37,381 nt of DNA from Candidatus Altimarinota bacterium. Lineage in GTDB: Bacteria > Cyanobacteriota > Cyanobacteriia > Cyanobacteriales > Microcystaceae. Both the position numbers and the translations under genes were made by a program. Numbering within the stretch: position 1 is the first letter of the stretch; each line of letters starts with the position of its first letter. Where the stretch lies: NCBI GenBank assembly GCA_012031035.1, contig JAAUUT010000048.1, positions 1 through 37,381 of the forward strand, in the 5' to 3' direction. The notes under the pieces were generated by a model. That model was not told where the DNA came from. It saw nothing but the letters and a program-made list of their open reading frames with translations, and did no database searches. Positions 1 through 9,703 of this stretch are shown piece after piece.

Positions 1-183
1 TATTTCAATAATAATTAATGTATGAACAAATACATATACATTTATGTTTGTGTTGTCTCGCATGTCACCATTCTCAACAATTTTTTTTTAATAGAATACT
101 CTTCTTTAACTTTGTTTATTTTAAAGCTTCAAAATTAAATAATTAATCAATTTCGGTTCCTTGCTTTTCTACGTACTTTTTAA

Positions 184-420
184 GCGGGTCTATCGTCACT
201 CCTCCACAAACTTTCACGCAAGTCAGTAGACGACAACCAAGTCTTAGTTTTTGAAAGTCTTAAGGTTAAGGGATTAAAAAGAACTAATTTATCTAAGTCA
301 TTAGCTGATGCTTGCATAGGGATATTAGTCAATTTCTACCAATATAAAATTGAAAAGGTTGGTGGAAAACTAATAGAAATAGATAGGTTTAAAAAGCCTC
401 AAACCCATATGACGATTTCG
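184..420 (+). pseudogene. Remnant of a TnpB (IS200/IS605 OrfB) transposase-like nuclease
   Basis: An open stretch without a start codon, entered after a stop at 181-183, translates to residues typical of the middle of TnpB: HKLSRKSVDDNQVLVFESL, then KVKGL and KIEKVGGKLIEIDRF. This matches the RuvC-II neighbourhood of the family, where the catalytic Glu lies in a V-x-E-x-L context; here it reads VFESL. The usual CxxC zinc-finger segment should follow IDRF, but the reading frame runs into unrelated residues (KKPQTHM) and stops. The N-terminal RuvC-I part is also missing. It is therefore a truncated, non-functional fragment. It is a different copy from the intact tnpB at 28259-29458. Family assignment rests on motif recognition only. 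Confidence 0.65.
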
Positions 421-769
421 TTCCATTGCTACTCAACGGCGGGATCGTAGGAGGTTGCTTACCGGATTTGGGATCGGTTATCAGTAACCCGTAGGGGCGC
501 GTGACCTGCGCCCTAAACCTCAGTTATTTATTCAAATTAGGGAACAAGAGAAAAAATTCTCTAGTCATTTTAGATTATGTAATTTTATCCCTAGATGTTA
601 AATCGATGCACGGTAAACAGTTAGTAATCGTCAGGTGTTGGGGATTGAAGAGTTAGCCCATCGCTAACGCCAGGCAACAATTAGTTAGGGACATCAACCC
701 AAGCTACAACACTGATAACTAATGTACAGACGCGATATATCGCGTCTCTAGCAATAACTGATAACTGTT
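421..769. other. Non-coding stretch with small dispersed repeats
   Basis: No credible gene is visible between the TnpB remnant and the gene starting at 770. The stretch holds a hairpin with TAGGGGCGC/GCGCCCTA arms (492-515), two copies of the motif ACTGATAACT near 710 and 757, and the 20-bp palindrome at 728-747. The same GTAGGGGCG core recurs at 33243. Confidence 0.5.
728..747. repeat. Perfect 20-bp palindrome of the AGACGCG...CGCGTCT family
   Basis: The sequence AGACGCGATATATCGCGTCT is a perfect inverted repeat about 20 bp before the start of the gene at 770. A sibling palindrome with a different centre (GAAATTTC) lies inside tnpB at 28536-28563, so this is a dispersed family and not a one-off operator. 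An effect on expression of the next gene is possible but not shown. Confidence 0.75.
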
Positions 770-1888
770 ATGAATGACCCTAACAACTTCAATAATTCTC
801 CATCACAATCCAATTTTTCTTTTCATCGTGGCGACTGGTCTGAAAACTGGGATGTTTCTTCAGATAATGAGACGCTAGAAGAACAATTGCGTTCTCTAAT
901 CGATTTGACGGAGGTTAGTGACGGTAATTGGCAAGAAAACCAACCAAAGCCAGAAATTCAGCCAACATTAGAGGAACAACTTTTTTCTCTAATGGAAACG
1001 ATTGATTCATTTGAGGAATTATCTGGCGAATCGTTGTTAGAGACTGAAGCAGAAATTGTCGATTTTGCCATCGATCCCGATTTTTCTCAAACACCATCTT
1101 ACAACGATACTAATTGGTTTGAGATAGCCCATCAACTCGAAGAACAAAATCAAAAATTGAATGCGACGATTATGCGACTCGAACAAGAGTTATTAGAGTC
1201 GCGCAGACAACTAGAAGAACAAATCGCGCGATCGCAAATCAATGAAAAAGCATTCTCTCAACAAGCAGAAGAACTTAAAATCGAGCGAAAACAGATAACT
1301 CATCTCACCAAACAATTAAACGCCTATCAACAACAAGTCGCTCAGTTAGAGAGAGAATATGCTTTTCTTCAAGAAGACTGTAACGATAAAACCCAAAAAC
1401 TCCTAACTATGGAAAAAAGCTTAGGAGAATTATGGTCGAGGTTGCATCGCCAACAGCGCTACACCTTAGAATATAAAGCAGCTTTAGAAGAATATCTAGA
1501 CATAGAAGGCGATCGCACCGGTCGTAGCGGAAAAACCGAGCGCGTTATCGCAAACAACTCATCAAATTTGTCTTCAAATAGTTCTAGGAGAGCTTCTCAA
1601 GAATTTTGGGAAAACAATCGACATCTCCCTTCTCTAGAACAGATAAACTCAAACGCATTCGATCTTGAATTTCAAGAGGGAATAGAACAAGAGTTTGCGA
1701 TGGAAATAGAAGCTTCTCAGGTTGTGGAAATAACTGAATCTGAAGTCGAACATCTCTCTTCCAACTCTCAATTAGTCCCTCAGTCTCCCCAGAATTGGCC
1801 TGCGCCTATTATCGCACCCGCTCATCTCCGTCACTCTCAAAACTTAGTTGACTTACCATCATTTTTGCCCACCCGCCATTCGAGATAA
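770..1888 (+). CDS. Coiled-coil protein of unknown function
   Basis: A 372-residue hydrophilic protein starting at ATG 770. I see no signal peptide and no membrane segment. The N-terminal 110 residues are acidic and disordered-looking, and contain a short duplicated motif, TLEEQLRSLID near residue 36 and TLEEQLFSLME near residue 66. Residues about 116-245 form a long coiled coil rich in Q, E, L and K heptads. The C-terminal third is low-complexity (Ser, Asn, Glu) and ends in a Pro-rich tail containing WPAPIIAP and LPSF. The architecture suggests a cytoplasmic scaffold or structural protein. I do not recognise the family with confidence. The gene at 1983 follows by 94 bases on the same strand and could share its transcript. 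Confidence 0.75.
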   Translation: MNDPNNFNNSPSQSNFSFHRGDWSENWDVSSDNETLEEQLRSLIDLTEVSDGNWQENQPKPEIQPTLEEQLFSLMETIDSFEELSGESLLETEAEIVDFAIDPDFSQTPSYNDTNWFEIAHQLEEQNQKLNATIMRLEQELLESRRQLEEQIARSQINEKAFSQQAEELKIERKQITHLTKQLNAYQQQVAQLEREYAFLQEDCNDKTQKLLTMEKSLGELWSRLHRQQRYTLEYKAALEEYLDIEGDRTGRSGKTERVIANNSSNLSSNSSRRASQEFWENNRHLPSLEQINSNAFDLEFQEGIEQEFAMEIEASQVVEITESEVEHLSSNSQLVPQSPQNWPAPIIAPAHLRHSQNLVDLPSFLPTRHSR

Positions 1889-1982
1889 TGGCGACCCGCG
1901 TTGGCGCAATCTGTCCGAAAGGCGTAAGAAATCGCCCTCAACAGCGCTAGCATGGAATTAAGTTGTTTACATCAGTAAAACT

Positions 1983-2243
1983 ATGTCTCGCCTCAATCCT
2001 TACTGCCTGCGTATGGAAATCGGTCGTATGTTCGAGCAAGGACAATCGTTTTTTTGTACCATTAAAGTCCAGGATTGGCTAAAAGAACGCAGTCAAGATC
2101 CCAACGCCTATGAAATTCTTTTTCATCCACAACCCGCACCACCGGGGTCGAATTTGAGGACGGGAATTGAGATTGAATTGCGCCGTAAAGATGGACAACC
2201 CGTAGATTCTTGGTTGCAAGAAGAAGTCAATCGCTACACCTAA
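1983..2243 (+). CDS. Small conserved-looking protein, unknown function
   Basis: An 86-residue soluble protein beginning MSRLNPYCLRMEIGRMF, with no membrane segment or known motif that I can name. The composition is that of a normal folded protein, with aromatic and charged residues throughout and a single CTIKVQDW stretch. It ends eight bases before the stop codon of the convergent tldD gene, so the two genes are packed tail to tail. It lies downstream of the coiled-coil gene and may be co-transcribed with it. Length, codon use and tight packing support it as a real gene, but I cannot give a function. Confidence 0.65.
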   Translation: MSRLNPYCLRMEIGRMFEQGQSFFCTIKVQDWLKERSQDPNAYEILFHPQPAPPGSNLRTGIEIELRRKDGQPVDSWLQEEVNRYT

Positions 2244-2250
2244 AGCTCAA

Positions 2251-3738
2251 TTAAGAACTTCGACCAACCTGAATATTTCTAACTCGCACGGGAACGCAAG
2301 CATGAGTCATTTGAGCCACTTGCATCGGTTCCCCTTTACCGCACATATTCGTGCCGCATTGCATTCTTTGGGATGCAGGCCCGATCGCGTCAATGCTATT
2401 CCAAAAATCGGTGGTCATCGAATGGTAAGTAACATTTTTCAACATTCCGATGATTTTCCCGTTTTCTACTTTCCAGAAAGCATCGCCGCCAAATTGAAAG
2501 TTGCGTCGCTGTTGGTCGATTGAAAAACTGCCAATTCCATCGATTAAAATTCCGTCTTTGGTATCGGCAATTATTTCTTCTAAGGTTGCGGTATGACTTC
2601 CGCCTTCTTCCCCTGGTTCTAATCCTAAATTGGGAATGCGCACCATGGGAACGCTCGACCAGCTATCGGCATAGGCACTGCCATTGCTGCGATCGCGACC
2701 TAAACGAAAGGCCGTTTCGCGATCGGTGAGATAATCGACTAAGATACCATCCTTGACAACGTGCCATTTTTGTGATTTTACCCCTTCGTCATCATAACCC
2801 ATCGTACCGCGTCCGCCAGCTTGGGTGCGATCGGCAACAAAGTTAATCCAGGGTGCGCCGTATTGCAGATTTCCTTTTTTGTCGGTGGTCGCGAAGCTAG
2901 TTCCTGCAAAATTAGCTTCGTATCCGTATACTCGATCCAATTCTGTCGGATGTCCGACCGATTCGTGAATAGTTAGCCACAGGTTAGTGGGTTTGAGAAT
3001 TAGATTCGTGCGAAGATTAGAAGGGTCGTCGGGTGCGTGGACTTTTTCGATCGCTTCAGAGGCCACGCGGTCTACATTGGCAAATAAGTCCGCAGGATTG
3101 ATATGTTCGTAACCTAAGTTTAGCGGCGATCGCTCGTAAGTTCGGCTCTGTGCGTCCCCATTAGCGATCGCCGTACAGCCAAATCCAGTATAGCTGCGAT
3201 GAATCGTTTGCTCGATCAGCGATCCTTCCGTGGAAGCAAAGGTTTTTTCTTCGCGGGTGAAGTTGAGGAAAGCATAAGCTTTTTTGATGCCTTTTTCTCG
3301 ATAGCCGAGCAAGCGCTCGCTAAGATTAAGTAATAATTCGGCTTTTTCGGCAATAGGAACGGTGAAAGGATCGATTTCGATGGGAGTGATATAACTATCG
3401 CAGTAAGCTTCGGTTGGAACTAATCGGACGGGTTCCTGTTGCGTCAGACGGCTACCTTTGGCAATTTCGACAGCTTGCGCGACGATTCTCTCAATTTCTT
3501 GTGGCGTTTTGCGGTGCGAGGCGGCAAACCCCCAAGCGCCGTCGAGAAGGACTCGCACCCCGAAACCAGAACTAACGTTATCGGATAAGTTACTGAGGGA
3601 GCGATCGCGTGCGGAGAGTCTTTGAGTGCGATAATTGCACAGGCGGATATCCCCATATTCGCAACCAGCTTGACGAATCAACGCGATCGCTAAATTTGCT
3701 AATTCAGTAGTGGTAATCCGTGCAGGCGCTTGTACCAT
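2251..3738 (-). CDS. tldD: TldD/PmbA family metalloprotease (TldD-like)
   Basis: A 495-residue soluble protein of the TldD/PmbA (peptidase U62) family. In other bacteria these form a TldD-TldE heterodimer that trims unfolded peptides and matures some modified peptides. The zinc-binding motif is present as HESVGHPTELDR near residues 255-267, matching the HExxxH signature of TldD subunits; TldE/PmbA subunits lack it. The N-terminal half carries the usual RxRxLSNLSDNVSSGFGVRV segment in recognisable form. The C-terminus has the conserved glycine- and cysteine-containing block (CGTNMCGKGEPMQV). Length is normal for the family. No pmbA partner lies next to it in this window. The start MVQAPARITTTEL is the first plausible ATG, with 156 bases of intergenic DNA before the next gene. 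Confidence 0.9.
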   Translation of the reverse strand: MVQAPARITTTELANLAIALIRQAGCEYGDIRLCNYRTQRLSARDRSLSNLSDNVSSGFGVRVLLDGAWGFAASHRKTPQEIERIVAQAVEIAKGSRLTQQEPVRLVPTEAYCDSYITPIEIDPFTVPIAEKAELLLNLSERLLGYREKGIKKAYAFLNFTREEKTFASTEGSLIEQTIHRSYTGFGCTAIANGDAQSRTYERSPLNLGYEHINPADLFANVDRVASEAIEKVHAPDDPSNLRTNLILKPTNLWLTIHESVGHPTELDRVYGYEANFAGTSFATTDKKGNLQYGAPWINFVADRTQAGGRGTMGYDDEGVKSQKWHVVKDGILVDYLTDRETAFRLGRDRSNGSAYADSWSSVPMVRIPNLGLEPGEEGGSHTATLEEIIADTKDGILIDGIGSFSIDQQRRNFQFGGDAFWKVENGKIIGMLKNVTYHSMTTDFWNSIDAIGPASQRMQCGTNMCGKGEPMQVAQMTHACVPVRVRNIQVGRSS

Positions 3739-3894
3739 AAGACAATAATGTGAGGCGTTAGTAATTAAACTTATGTCTAATTCTAGATTCTAATCTTTTT
3801 TTCGAGATATTTGGCTTGGCACAAGTTAGCACTAGTCAAAGTTTCGTCTGGTGCGACGGATAACCAAAGTAATTTTTGAACTTTGAACTAATTA

Positions 3895-4613
3895 ATGAAA
3901 TACGCAATTCTTTTTGGTTGGTGCGGCATTCTTCTGGGTTTTTTGGGATGGCGTTTGGGTTGGCATGGTTGGTGGTTACTCTGGTATAGCGTTAATTTTT
4001 TTCTATTGAGTTTTGCTTATCAAAAAGAAAATGTTAGAATTTTGGCAAACAATCGAATGGAAAAATCTCTTTCTTTTCGATTGTTTTATTGCTCCCTACT
4101 TTATTATTCCTATGGACGATTTGGCACATCAGAAGGTCAATTGTAAAAGAAAAATGCTTTCATGAAATTCTCCCTGGTCTTTGGTTGGGAGGGCGAGTTT
4201 TTGCTGGTGAAATCCCAGATAATATTAGTTTAATTGTCGATCTCACCACCGAATTTATAGAACCCCAAGATGTTATTGTCGGAAAAACTTATATTTGCAT
4301 TCCTACCTTAGATGCTTTCGGGCCTGGCGACGAACAATTTTCAAAAATTGTTGAGAAAATTTGTTCCTGGGAAGGTAACGTTTATCTTCATTGTGCTTTA
4401 GGACGGGGACGTAGTGCAACAGTTGCCGCTGGAATTTTATTAGCTAAAGGGATAGTCGATGATATCGATCGCGCTAAAACCCTACTCCAAAGTATTCGTC
4501 CCGGCGTTGATTTCAGTTCGTCTCAACGGCAGTTATTAGAAAGATTTAGAGAGCAACTCCTAAATAAAGCTTCGGTCGGAAATATCAATGAATGCAGCGT
4601 TTACAAAAGTTAA
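3895..4613 (+). pseudogene. Dual-specificity phosphatase with N-terminal membrane region, frameshifted
   Basis: The catalytic loop HCALGRGRSATVAAG gives the HCx5R(S/T) signature of cysteine-based protein tyrosine/dual-specificity phosphatases. A general-acid candidate Asp lies upstream in PTLDAFGPGD. The N-terminal part (from ATG 3895) has two hydrophobic, Trp-rich segments in the first 40 residues and a third after about residue 60, so this is a membrane-anchored phosphatase. The two halves lie in different frames. Adding one T to the T4 run at 4040-4043 joins them into a continuous 239-residue protein reading NVRIFGKQSNGKISFFS across the junction. I therefore treat this as one gene with a one-base deletion, real or from consensus error. 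The substrate is unknown. Confidence 0.75.
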
Positions 4614-4707
4614 ACGGTTATTTTGCTTTTTTAACCTTGTTTTAGTTGATGTTCGCTTATTATTATTTCCAGCTAATTTTCTGTTTTTCAACTCGATTAT
4701 TAAATAA

Positions 4708-7339
4708 ATGTCTAGTAGTAACTCCTCTAATTTTCCTATCCCATCAGCGATCGACAACTTAGACCAACTGACCAATTCTAGCGGCGATTGGAATCGATTC
4801 GATCTTGGAGATGTCATAAATTTATCTACAGAAGAAGAAACGGCTTTGCCTGGGGAAAAGATTGATGAAAGTTTTCCCACTTCCCCTTTACCCCCCTCGT
4901 TCCCCCTTTACCAAGGGGGGATGAAAGGGGGGTTAAAATACCCTTCCTCGATTTCTGTAACCAGTTTCGATCGAACCCCAGCAAACAACGTCGAGGAGAT
5001 AAGCATCGAACCAAGCAATTCCGAAACGCCTCTTGCAACCGAAGAAACCAGTCTTGAAGCTCAGAGTACCATACGCTTGACCAGCCGACGAATCGCAACG
5101 GGTTTAGACCAGCCATTATTTGTCACCGCCGCGCCTGGCGATACCAGTCGCCTGTTTATCCTCGAAGAAAAAACAGGCGAGATTAAAATCTTAAACCTAA
5201 ACACCAACCAAATTTTAAATACTCCCTTTCTTAAAATTAATGCTAGCGAACTTCTAAAAGATGGATTCGAGCAAGGGTTGCTCGGTTTAGCTTTCCATCC
5301 CAACTACGCCAACAATGGAAAATTTTATGTCAACTACACCTCGCCAGGCGGGGGAGATGCGGGACAGACCAAAATAGTTGAGTATCGAGTCAGTAATAAT
5401 CCCAACCTTGCCGATTCCACAACGGCGCGCACGATTTTGACCTTCAACCAACCAGCACAAAATCACAACGGCGGTTCGATGGAGTTTGGCCCCGATGGGA
5501 ACCTTTACATTGCTAGCGGAGATGGCGGCGGGTCGGGCTTTTTACCGGGCGTTCCCGACTTTAGCGGTAATTCGCAAGACATCACCAACAACTTATTAGG
5601 CAAAATCCTCCGCATTAATGTCAACAGCGATGCGTTTCCAAACAATCCCAACCGCAATTATGCCATTCCATCAAATAATCCCTTTGTCGGTAAGACGGGA
5701 GATGACGAAATCTGGGCTTACGGACTGCGTAACCCGTGGCGAATGAGTTTTGATCGCGCAACTGGCGACCTTTATATCGGCGATGTCGGTCAAAATAGTC
5801 GAGAAGAAATCAACTTTTTACCCAACACTAGTTCGGGTGGCGAAAACTATGGCTGGAAGTATAAAGAAGGTACGCTTCCCTATAAAAAACCCACCGCTTC
5901 CTTTACCCGCTAATCTTGTCGATCCCATCTATCAATACAGTCACTCAATCGGAAAATCGGTAATTGGCGGCTATGTTTATCGAGGTTCAGTCGCGCAATT
6001 GCGAGGCACTTATTTCTTTGGAGATTTTATTGAAGGGAAAATTTGGTCATTTAAGTATGATGGCAAGACCGTCAGCCAATTTCGCGATCGCACCGCCGAA
6101 TTAGTCCCCAATGTTGGCTCGATTAACTCTATCTCTTCTTTCGGTCAGGATGCGGCTGGCAATTTATACATCGTTGACTTGGACGGCGAGATCTACAAAA
6201 TCGAACCCATTGTTACTTCAACGACCAGTCTCAGTATTAGCAATGCAACCGTCGTTGAAGGACAGCCAGGGGTTAATGCGGCTGTTTTTACTGTTACGCT
6301 CTCCCAGGCAAGTAATTCGAGCGTTACCGTCAATTTTACGACCAGTAACGGTACGGCGATCGCAGGCTCGGACCATACCAGCAAAAACGGGACTCTAACT
6401 TTTAATCCCGGTCAGACCGCTCAAACAATTACTATCCCAATTCTCAACAATAATATTAACGAGCCGAACGAAACCTTTAACGTTGTTTTAAGCAGTCCTA
6501 ACAATGCCGTTTTAAGCGATGCGACTGGTTTGGGAACCATTAGCGATACGCTAGTAGTTGCGGTTAGCACGACTTTACCAACAACCGTTGAAAATCTTCA
6601 ATTAATTGGATCTGCCCCCGTTAACGGAACGGGCAACGATCGCAATAACGCGATCGCGGGCAATAACAACAATAATAACCTCGCAGGTCGAGGGGGAAAC
6701 GATACCCTCATTGGCAATGGGGGTGACGATACTTATTTCGTCTCTAGTCCAGGCGATGTCGTCAAAGAAGATGGCGATCGAGGAACGGATACCGTTCGTG
6801 CTTATGTCAGCTATACTTTAAGCGCTAACGTCGAAAATTTAAACTTGCTTGATGGTAAAGACCTAAATGCTACTGGAAACCAACTCAACAACCGCTTAAA
6901 CGGCAATAGTGGGAAAAATACCCTCACAGGTCAAGCAGGAAATGATATTCTGAGTGGCAATGCGGGGAGCGATCGCCTTATCGGAGGAGCGGGTAACGAT
7001 ACTCTGACCGGAGGAAGCGGAAACGATTGGTTTAGATTCAACTCTCCAAGCGAAGGAATAGATACAATTACCGATTTTGCTGTAAGTGATGATACGATCT
7101 CCCTGCTTGGCTCTGCTTTTGGCGGCGGACTTGCTGCGCGTACTATATTAAGTTCGGCTCGATTTACTATCGGCTCGCAAGCAACAACGGTTAACCATCG
7201 CGTTATCTATAATTCTAATACCGGAAAGCTTTGGTTCGATCGCGATGGAATCGGTTCGTCTTTTGCAGCAGTTGAAATTGCTAATTTAAGTGCTGGATTG
7301 AATTTAACCAGTTCGGATATCTTTATAGTCGCCAGTTAA
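4708..7339 (+). pseudogene. Sugar dehydrogenase-like (PQQ/GSDH) protein with Calx-beta and RTX repeats, frameshifted
   Basis: Without the frameshift this is an 876-residue multidomain protein. Residues about 110-460 form a glucose/sorbosone dehydrogenase six-bladed propeller (LFVTAAPGDTSRLFI, GLLGLAFHPNY, QNHNGGSMEFGPDGNLYIA, DEIWAYGLRNPWRMSFD). The His in NHNGG is the usual catalytic base. A Calx-beta domain follows (VVEGQPG, VTVNFTTSNGTA, NETFNVVLS), then RTX-type calcium-binding nonapeptides (GGNDTLIGNGGDDTY, GGAGNDTLTGGSGNDWF) and a typical RTX tail. There is no classical signal peptide, so type I secretion is the likely route. Removing one A from the A6 run at 5884-5889 fuses the two frames (LPYKNPPLPLPANLVDP). 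Its oxidised substrate cannot be told from sequence. It ends 35 bases from the convergent HAD gene. Confidence 0.8.
4884..4945. repeat. G/C-run dispersed repeat inside a coding region
   Basis: A stretch of alternating CCCCC and GGGGG runs separated by TTTA, CCAA and ATGAAA interrupts the N-terminal region of the sugar dehydrogenase-like gene. It is translated in frame as PPSFPLYQGGMKGGLK. The complementary C and G tracts can fold into a hairpin. Its composition is unlike the flanking codons, so I read it as an inserted dispersed repeat that kept the frame open. Confidence 0.65.
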
Positions 7340-7374
7340 GATAAGTGACTGGGAGATAAGTCATCCGTTGTTAG

Positions 7375-8190
7375 TTAAAGAAGAAATTGTTCGATCGCGA
7401 CTGCTACTCCATCTTCTTCAACGCTAGGCGCAACCCAATCGACTAGTTCTTTTAGCTTTGTAGGCGCATCGCCCATTGCAACGCTCACACCAGCATATTG
7501 AAGCATGGTTGCATCATTAAAATTATCTCCGATCGCCATAACATTTTTCGCCTCTAGACCCAAAATTTCTTCGCTTAAGTAACGAGTCGCCGAACCTTTA
7601 TTCGCATCGGGATGGGTTATTTCTAAAAAATTAGCTGTCGATTGAGTCAAATAAAGTTCGCTTCTAGCGTAACGCTGTTGTAAATGAGCCAAAAGTTCTT
7701 GGATTAAAGTTACTTCGCTGCTTAACGCCAAAACTTTAGTTGGGTGTCGATCTAAAAGCGAGCGGAGATCGCCAACCGCAATCGGTTCGATCCCAGAGCG
7801 TTTGGCGTAAAATTTTGTTTGCTCGGTAATTTGACGCACATATAAGCGATCGTCGATGTAAAAATGAATACCAAGGCGATCGATCGATTCGGGTTGTTCT
7901 AAATCATCTAATATCTGCGCCACCAAAGTCGAAGAAACGGGGAGATGTCGATGGAGTTTTTGAGTGAAGGGATCTTGAATCCACGCTCCATTGTAGGCGA
8001 TCGCAGGCAGTTGAGAGCCGATGCACTGATGGAATCGCATCGCCGAGCAATACATGCGACCCGTGGCGATCGCTACTTGTATCCCTCGCTCTTGAGCCGC
8101 TTGAATGGCTTGTTTGACGGTTTTGCTCGTGTCATTCGAGCGACCGGAGATCGTCCCATCAATATCGAGAACTAATAAACGAATATCCAA
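7375..8190 (-). CDS. Cof-type HAD superfamily phosphatase
   Basis: A 271-residue soluble HAD hydrolase of the Cof (class IIB cap) type. These enzymes usually remove phosphate from small sugar or cofactor phosphates. Motif I is LVLDIDGTIS with the nucleophile and acid/base Asp pair (DxD, residues about 8-10). Motif II is in IATGRMYC. Motif III/IV is AIGDNFNDATML followed by GVSVAMGDAP. The cap domain lies in between (about residues 85-190). Length is typical. Its start is seven bases after the stop of the HpsL-like gene at 8198, so the two are probably one transcription unit. That hints at a sugar phosphate substrate in polysaccharide supply, but this is inference. Confidence 0.88.
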   Translation of the reverse strand: MDIRLLVLDIDGTISGRSNDTSKTVKQAIQAAQERGIQVAIATGRMYCSAMRFHQCIGSQLPAIAYNGAWIQDPFTQKLHRHLPVSSTLVAQILDDLEQPESIDRLGIHFYIDDRLYVRQITEQTKFYAKRSGIEPIAVGDLRSLLDRHPTKVLALSSEVTLIQELLAHLQQRYARSELYLTQSTANFLEITHPDANKGSATRYLSEEILGLEAKNVMAIGDNFNDATMLQYAGVSVAMGDAPTKLKELVDWVAPSVEEDGVAVAIEQFLL

Positions 8191-8197
8191 AGCTAAG

Positions 8198-9703
8198 CTA
8201 TCCTTCGTGAGAAAATTCTCTGTCTATTTCGGGTAATTTAAGTAAAACACCACCGATAAACCAATAATATACTGCTACTGGATCGACGCTGAGGGGATAG
8301 TAGTAAGTGTTATAGCTCATGAATAAAATAAAAAGCCAAAGACACAGCGCTAATCGTCGAATAGAAGGTTTGTGCAGAGATCGATAAACTCTAAAAGTAA
8401 GCCAACTGAGGTTAGAGACAACCAACAAGAAAGCCGTAACGCCGAACAAACCAATTTCGTAGAATAACTTAGCATAAAAAGTTTCTATCAATACGATCTC
8501 GCCTAAACGACGAGCAGAATTGGTGGCTCCTCCCAAACCATGTCCCAACCAAGTGTTTCCTTTTTGGAATACCCATTCAAATTGATTGAGCATAAAAAGA
8601 TCGGGACGCGAATAATTCCAGCGATTAATTAGATCGTAGTATTGTACGCGGACAATACCAATTGTATTAATGGCTAAAATCACTAACAAAATAATAATAG
8701 TTAATTTAATTAAAATCTCTTTTTTATTCGATTGATTGAATAAAAATAAGGTTAAGAAAACAATAGGAACGCCAACTAAAGAAACTCTTTGACCTGTAAT
8801 AATTATAGTGATTACCAACATCCCTATTGCTATCCAGCCGATCCATCGCCAAAAACGTAAAGGATCGCTCGCAACAGCACCGTAGACAAAAAAGCTATTC
8901 GCAATTAAAAACCACGCCCATTGCCAAGGAGCGACAAAAGTACCTGGCAAACGAATTAAATTTAGTTCGGGGTTGTAGAGAAGAGAACCACCAACAAAAC
9001 ATTTGGCTAATAAACTTGCTTTATCAACAGCAGGTTCGGGTAAACTTGCATTGCCGGGACAAATTCCTTGGACTAGTAATAAGTATTGAATAAAACAAAA
9101 AATGCAGCAAATTATTGTCAAAAGAACCAACAAGCGAGTTAAAAAAAATAAATCTTTTTGGTTGCGAATTAAGTAATAGCCACAAAGCAATAGAGGAATA
9201 TAACCCATCAGTGTTTTTAGTCCAATGGTTGCTGCTAATAAAGTTCCAAGTCCTGAGCTTTGTAAGTATTGTGGAAGATCTATTGCCAAAAATGTTAACA
9301 AACAAGCACCCAATAAAACACAAATTGACCAGATTAGGGGTTTAGCAATAAGTTGAAATTTTTGAAAAACTTGGCTGCGAATAAGAATAGCAATCAGTGC
9401 GGGTAAGTAGAAAAGATCTTTAGCCAAATGAAACATTGGATAACCGCTAGTAAATGTAATCCTCCCGTCACTCGATGAAAAAATATTTCCAAAAGCATAA
9501 GTAATCGTACCGCTAAACGGTAGATAAATTAGAAATAACCACAGTCCCAAACGAGGATATTGATAGGCAACTACCATACAAACTGTTGCAAAAATCCCAA
9601 AAAATCCTCCTTGAAGACCGTCTATTAAAACCAGTAAGCTACTAGCAAAGGCAGCCAGACTAAAAATCAAGACTATTGGTAAAAGTGGCTTGCTAGCATT
9701 CAT
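8198..9703 (-). CDS. HpsL-like polysaccharide polymerase/ligase family membrane protein
   Basis: A 501-residue polytopic membrane protein with about ten to twelve hydrophobic segments and a short cytoplasmic tail. It is clearly paralogous to the protein encoded at 24554-26345. The two share YPRLALW-type first-loop residues, LFLIYLPFSGTITYAFG, LAKDLFYLPAL, LKTLMGYIPLL, AKCFVGGSLLYNPE, RLPGTFVAPWQWAWFLIAN, GQRVSL, a GHGLGGATNSARR motif and a final DPVAVYYWF. The family resembles O-antigen ligase/Wzy proteins and HpsL of the hormogonium polysaccharide system. A role in polymerising or ligating an exported polysaccharide is therefore likely, but the reaction is not proven. It precedes the HAD gene by seven bases and is divergent from the glycosyltransferase at 10124. 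Confidence 0.8.
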   Translation of the reverse strand: MNASKPLLPIVLIFSLAAFASSLLVLIDGLQGGFFGIFATVCMVVAYQYPRLGLWLFLIYLPFSGTITYAFGNIFSSSDGRITFTSGYPMFHLAKDLFYLPALIAILIRSQVFQKFQLIAKPLIWSICVLLGACLLTFLAIDLPQYLQSSGLGTLLAATIGLKTLMGYIPLLLCGYYLIRNQKDLFFLTRLLVLLTIICCIFCFIQYLLLVQGICPGNASLPEPAVDKASLLAKCFVGGSLLYNPELNLIRLPGTFVAPWQWAWFLIANSFFVYGAVASDPLRFWRWIGWIAIGMLVITIIITGQRVSLVGVPIVFLTLFLFNQSNKKEILIKLTIIILLVILAINTIGIVRVQYYDLINRWNYSRPDLFMLNQFEWVFQKGNTWLGHGLGGATNSARRLGEIVLIETFYAKLFYEIGLFGVTAFLLVVSNLSWLTFRVYRSLHKPSIRRLALCLWLFILFMSYNTYYYPLSVDPVAVYYWFIGGVLLKLPEIDREFSHEG

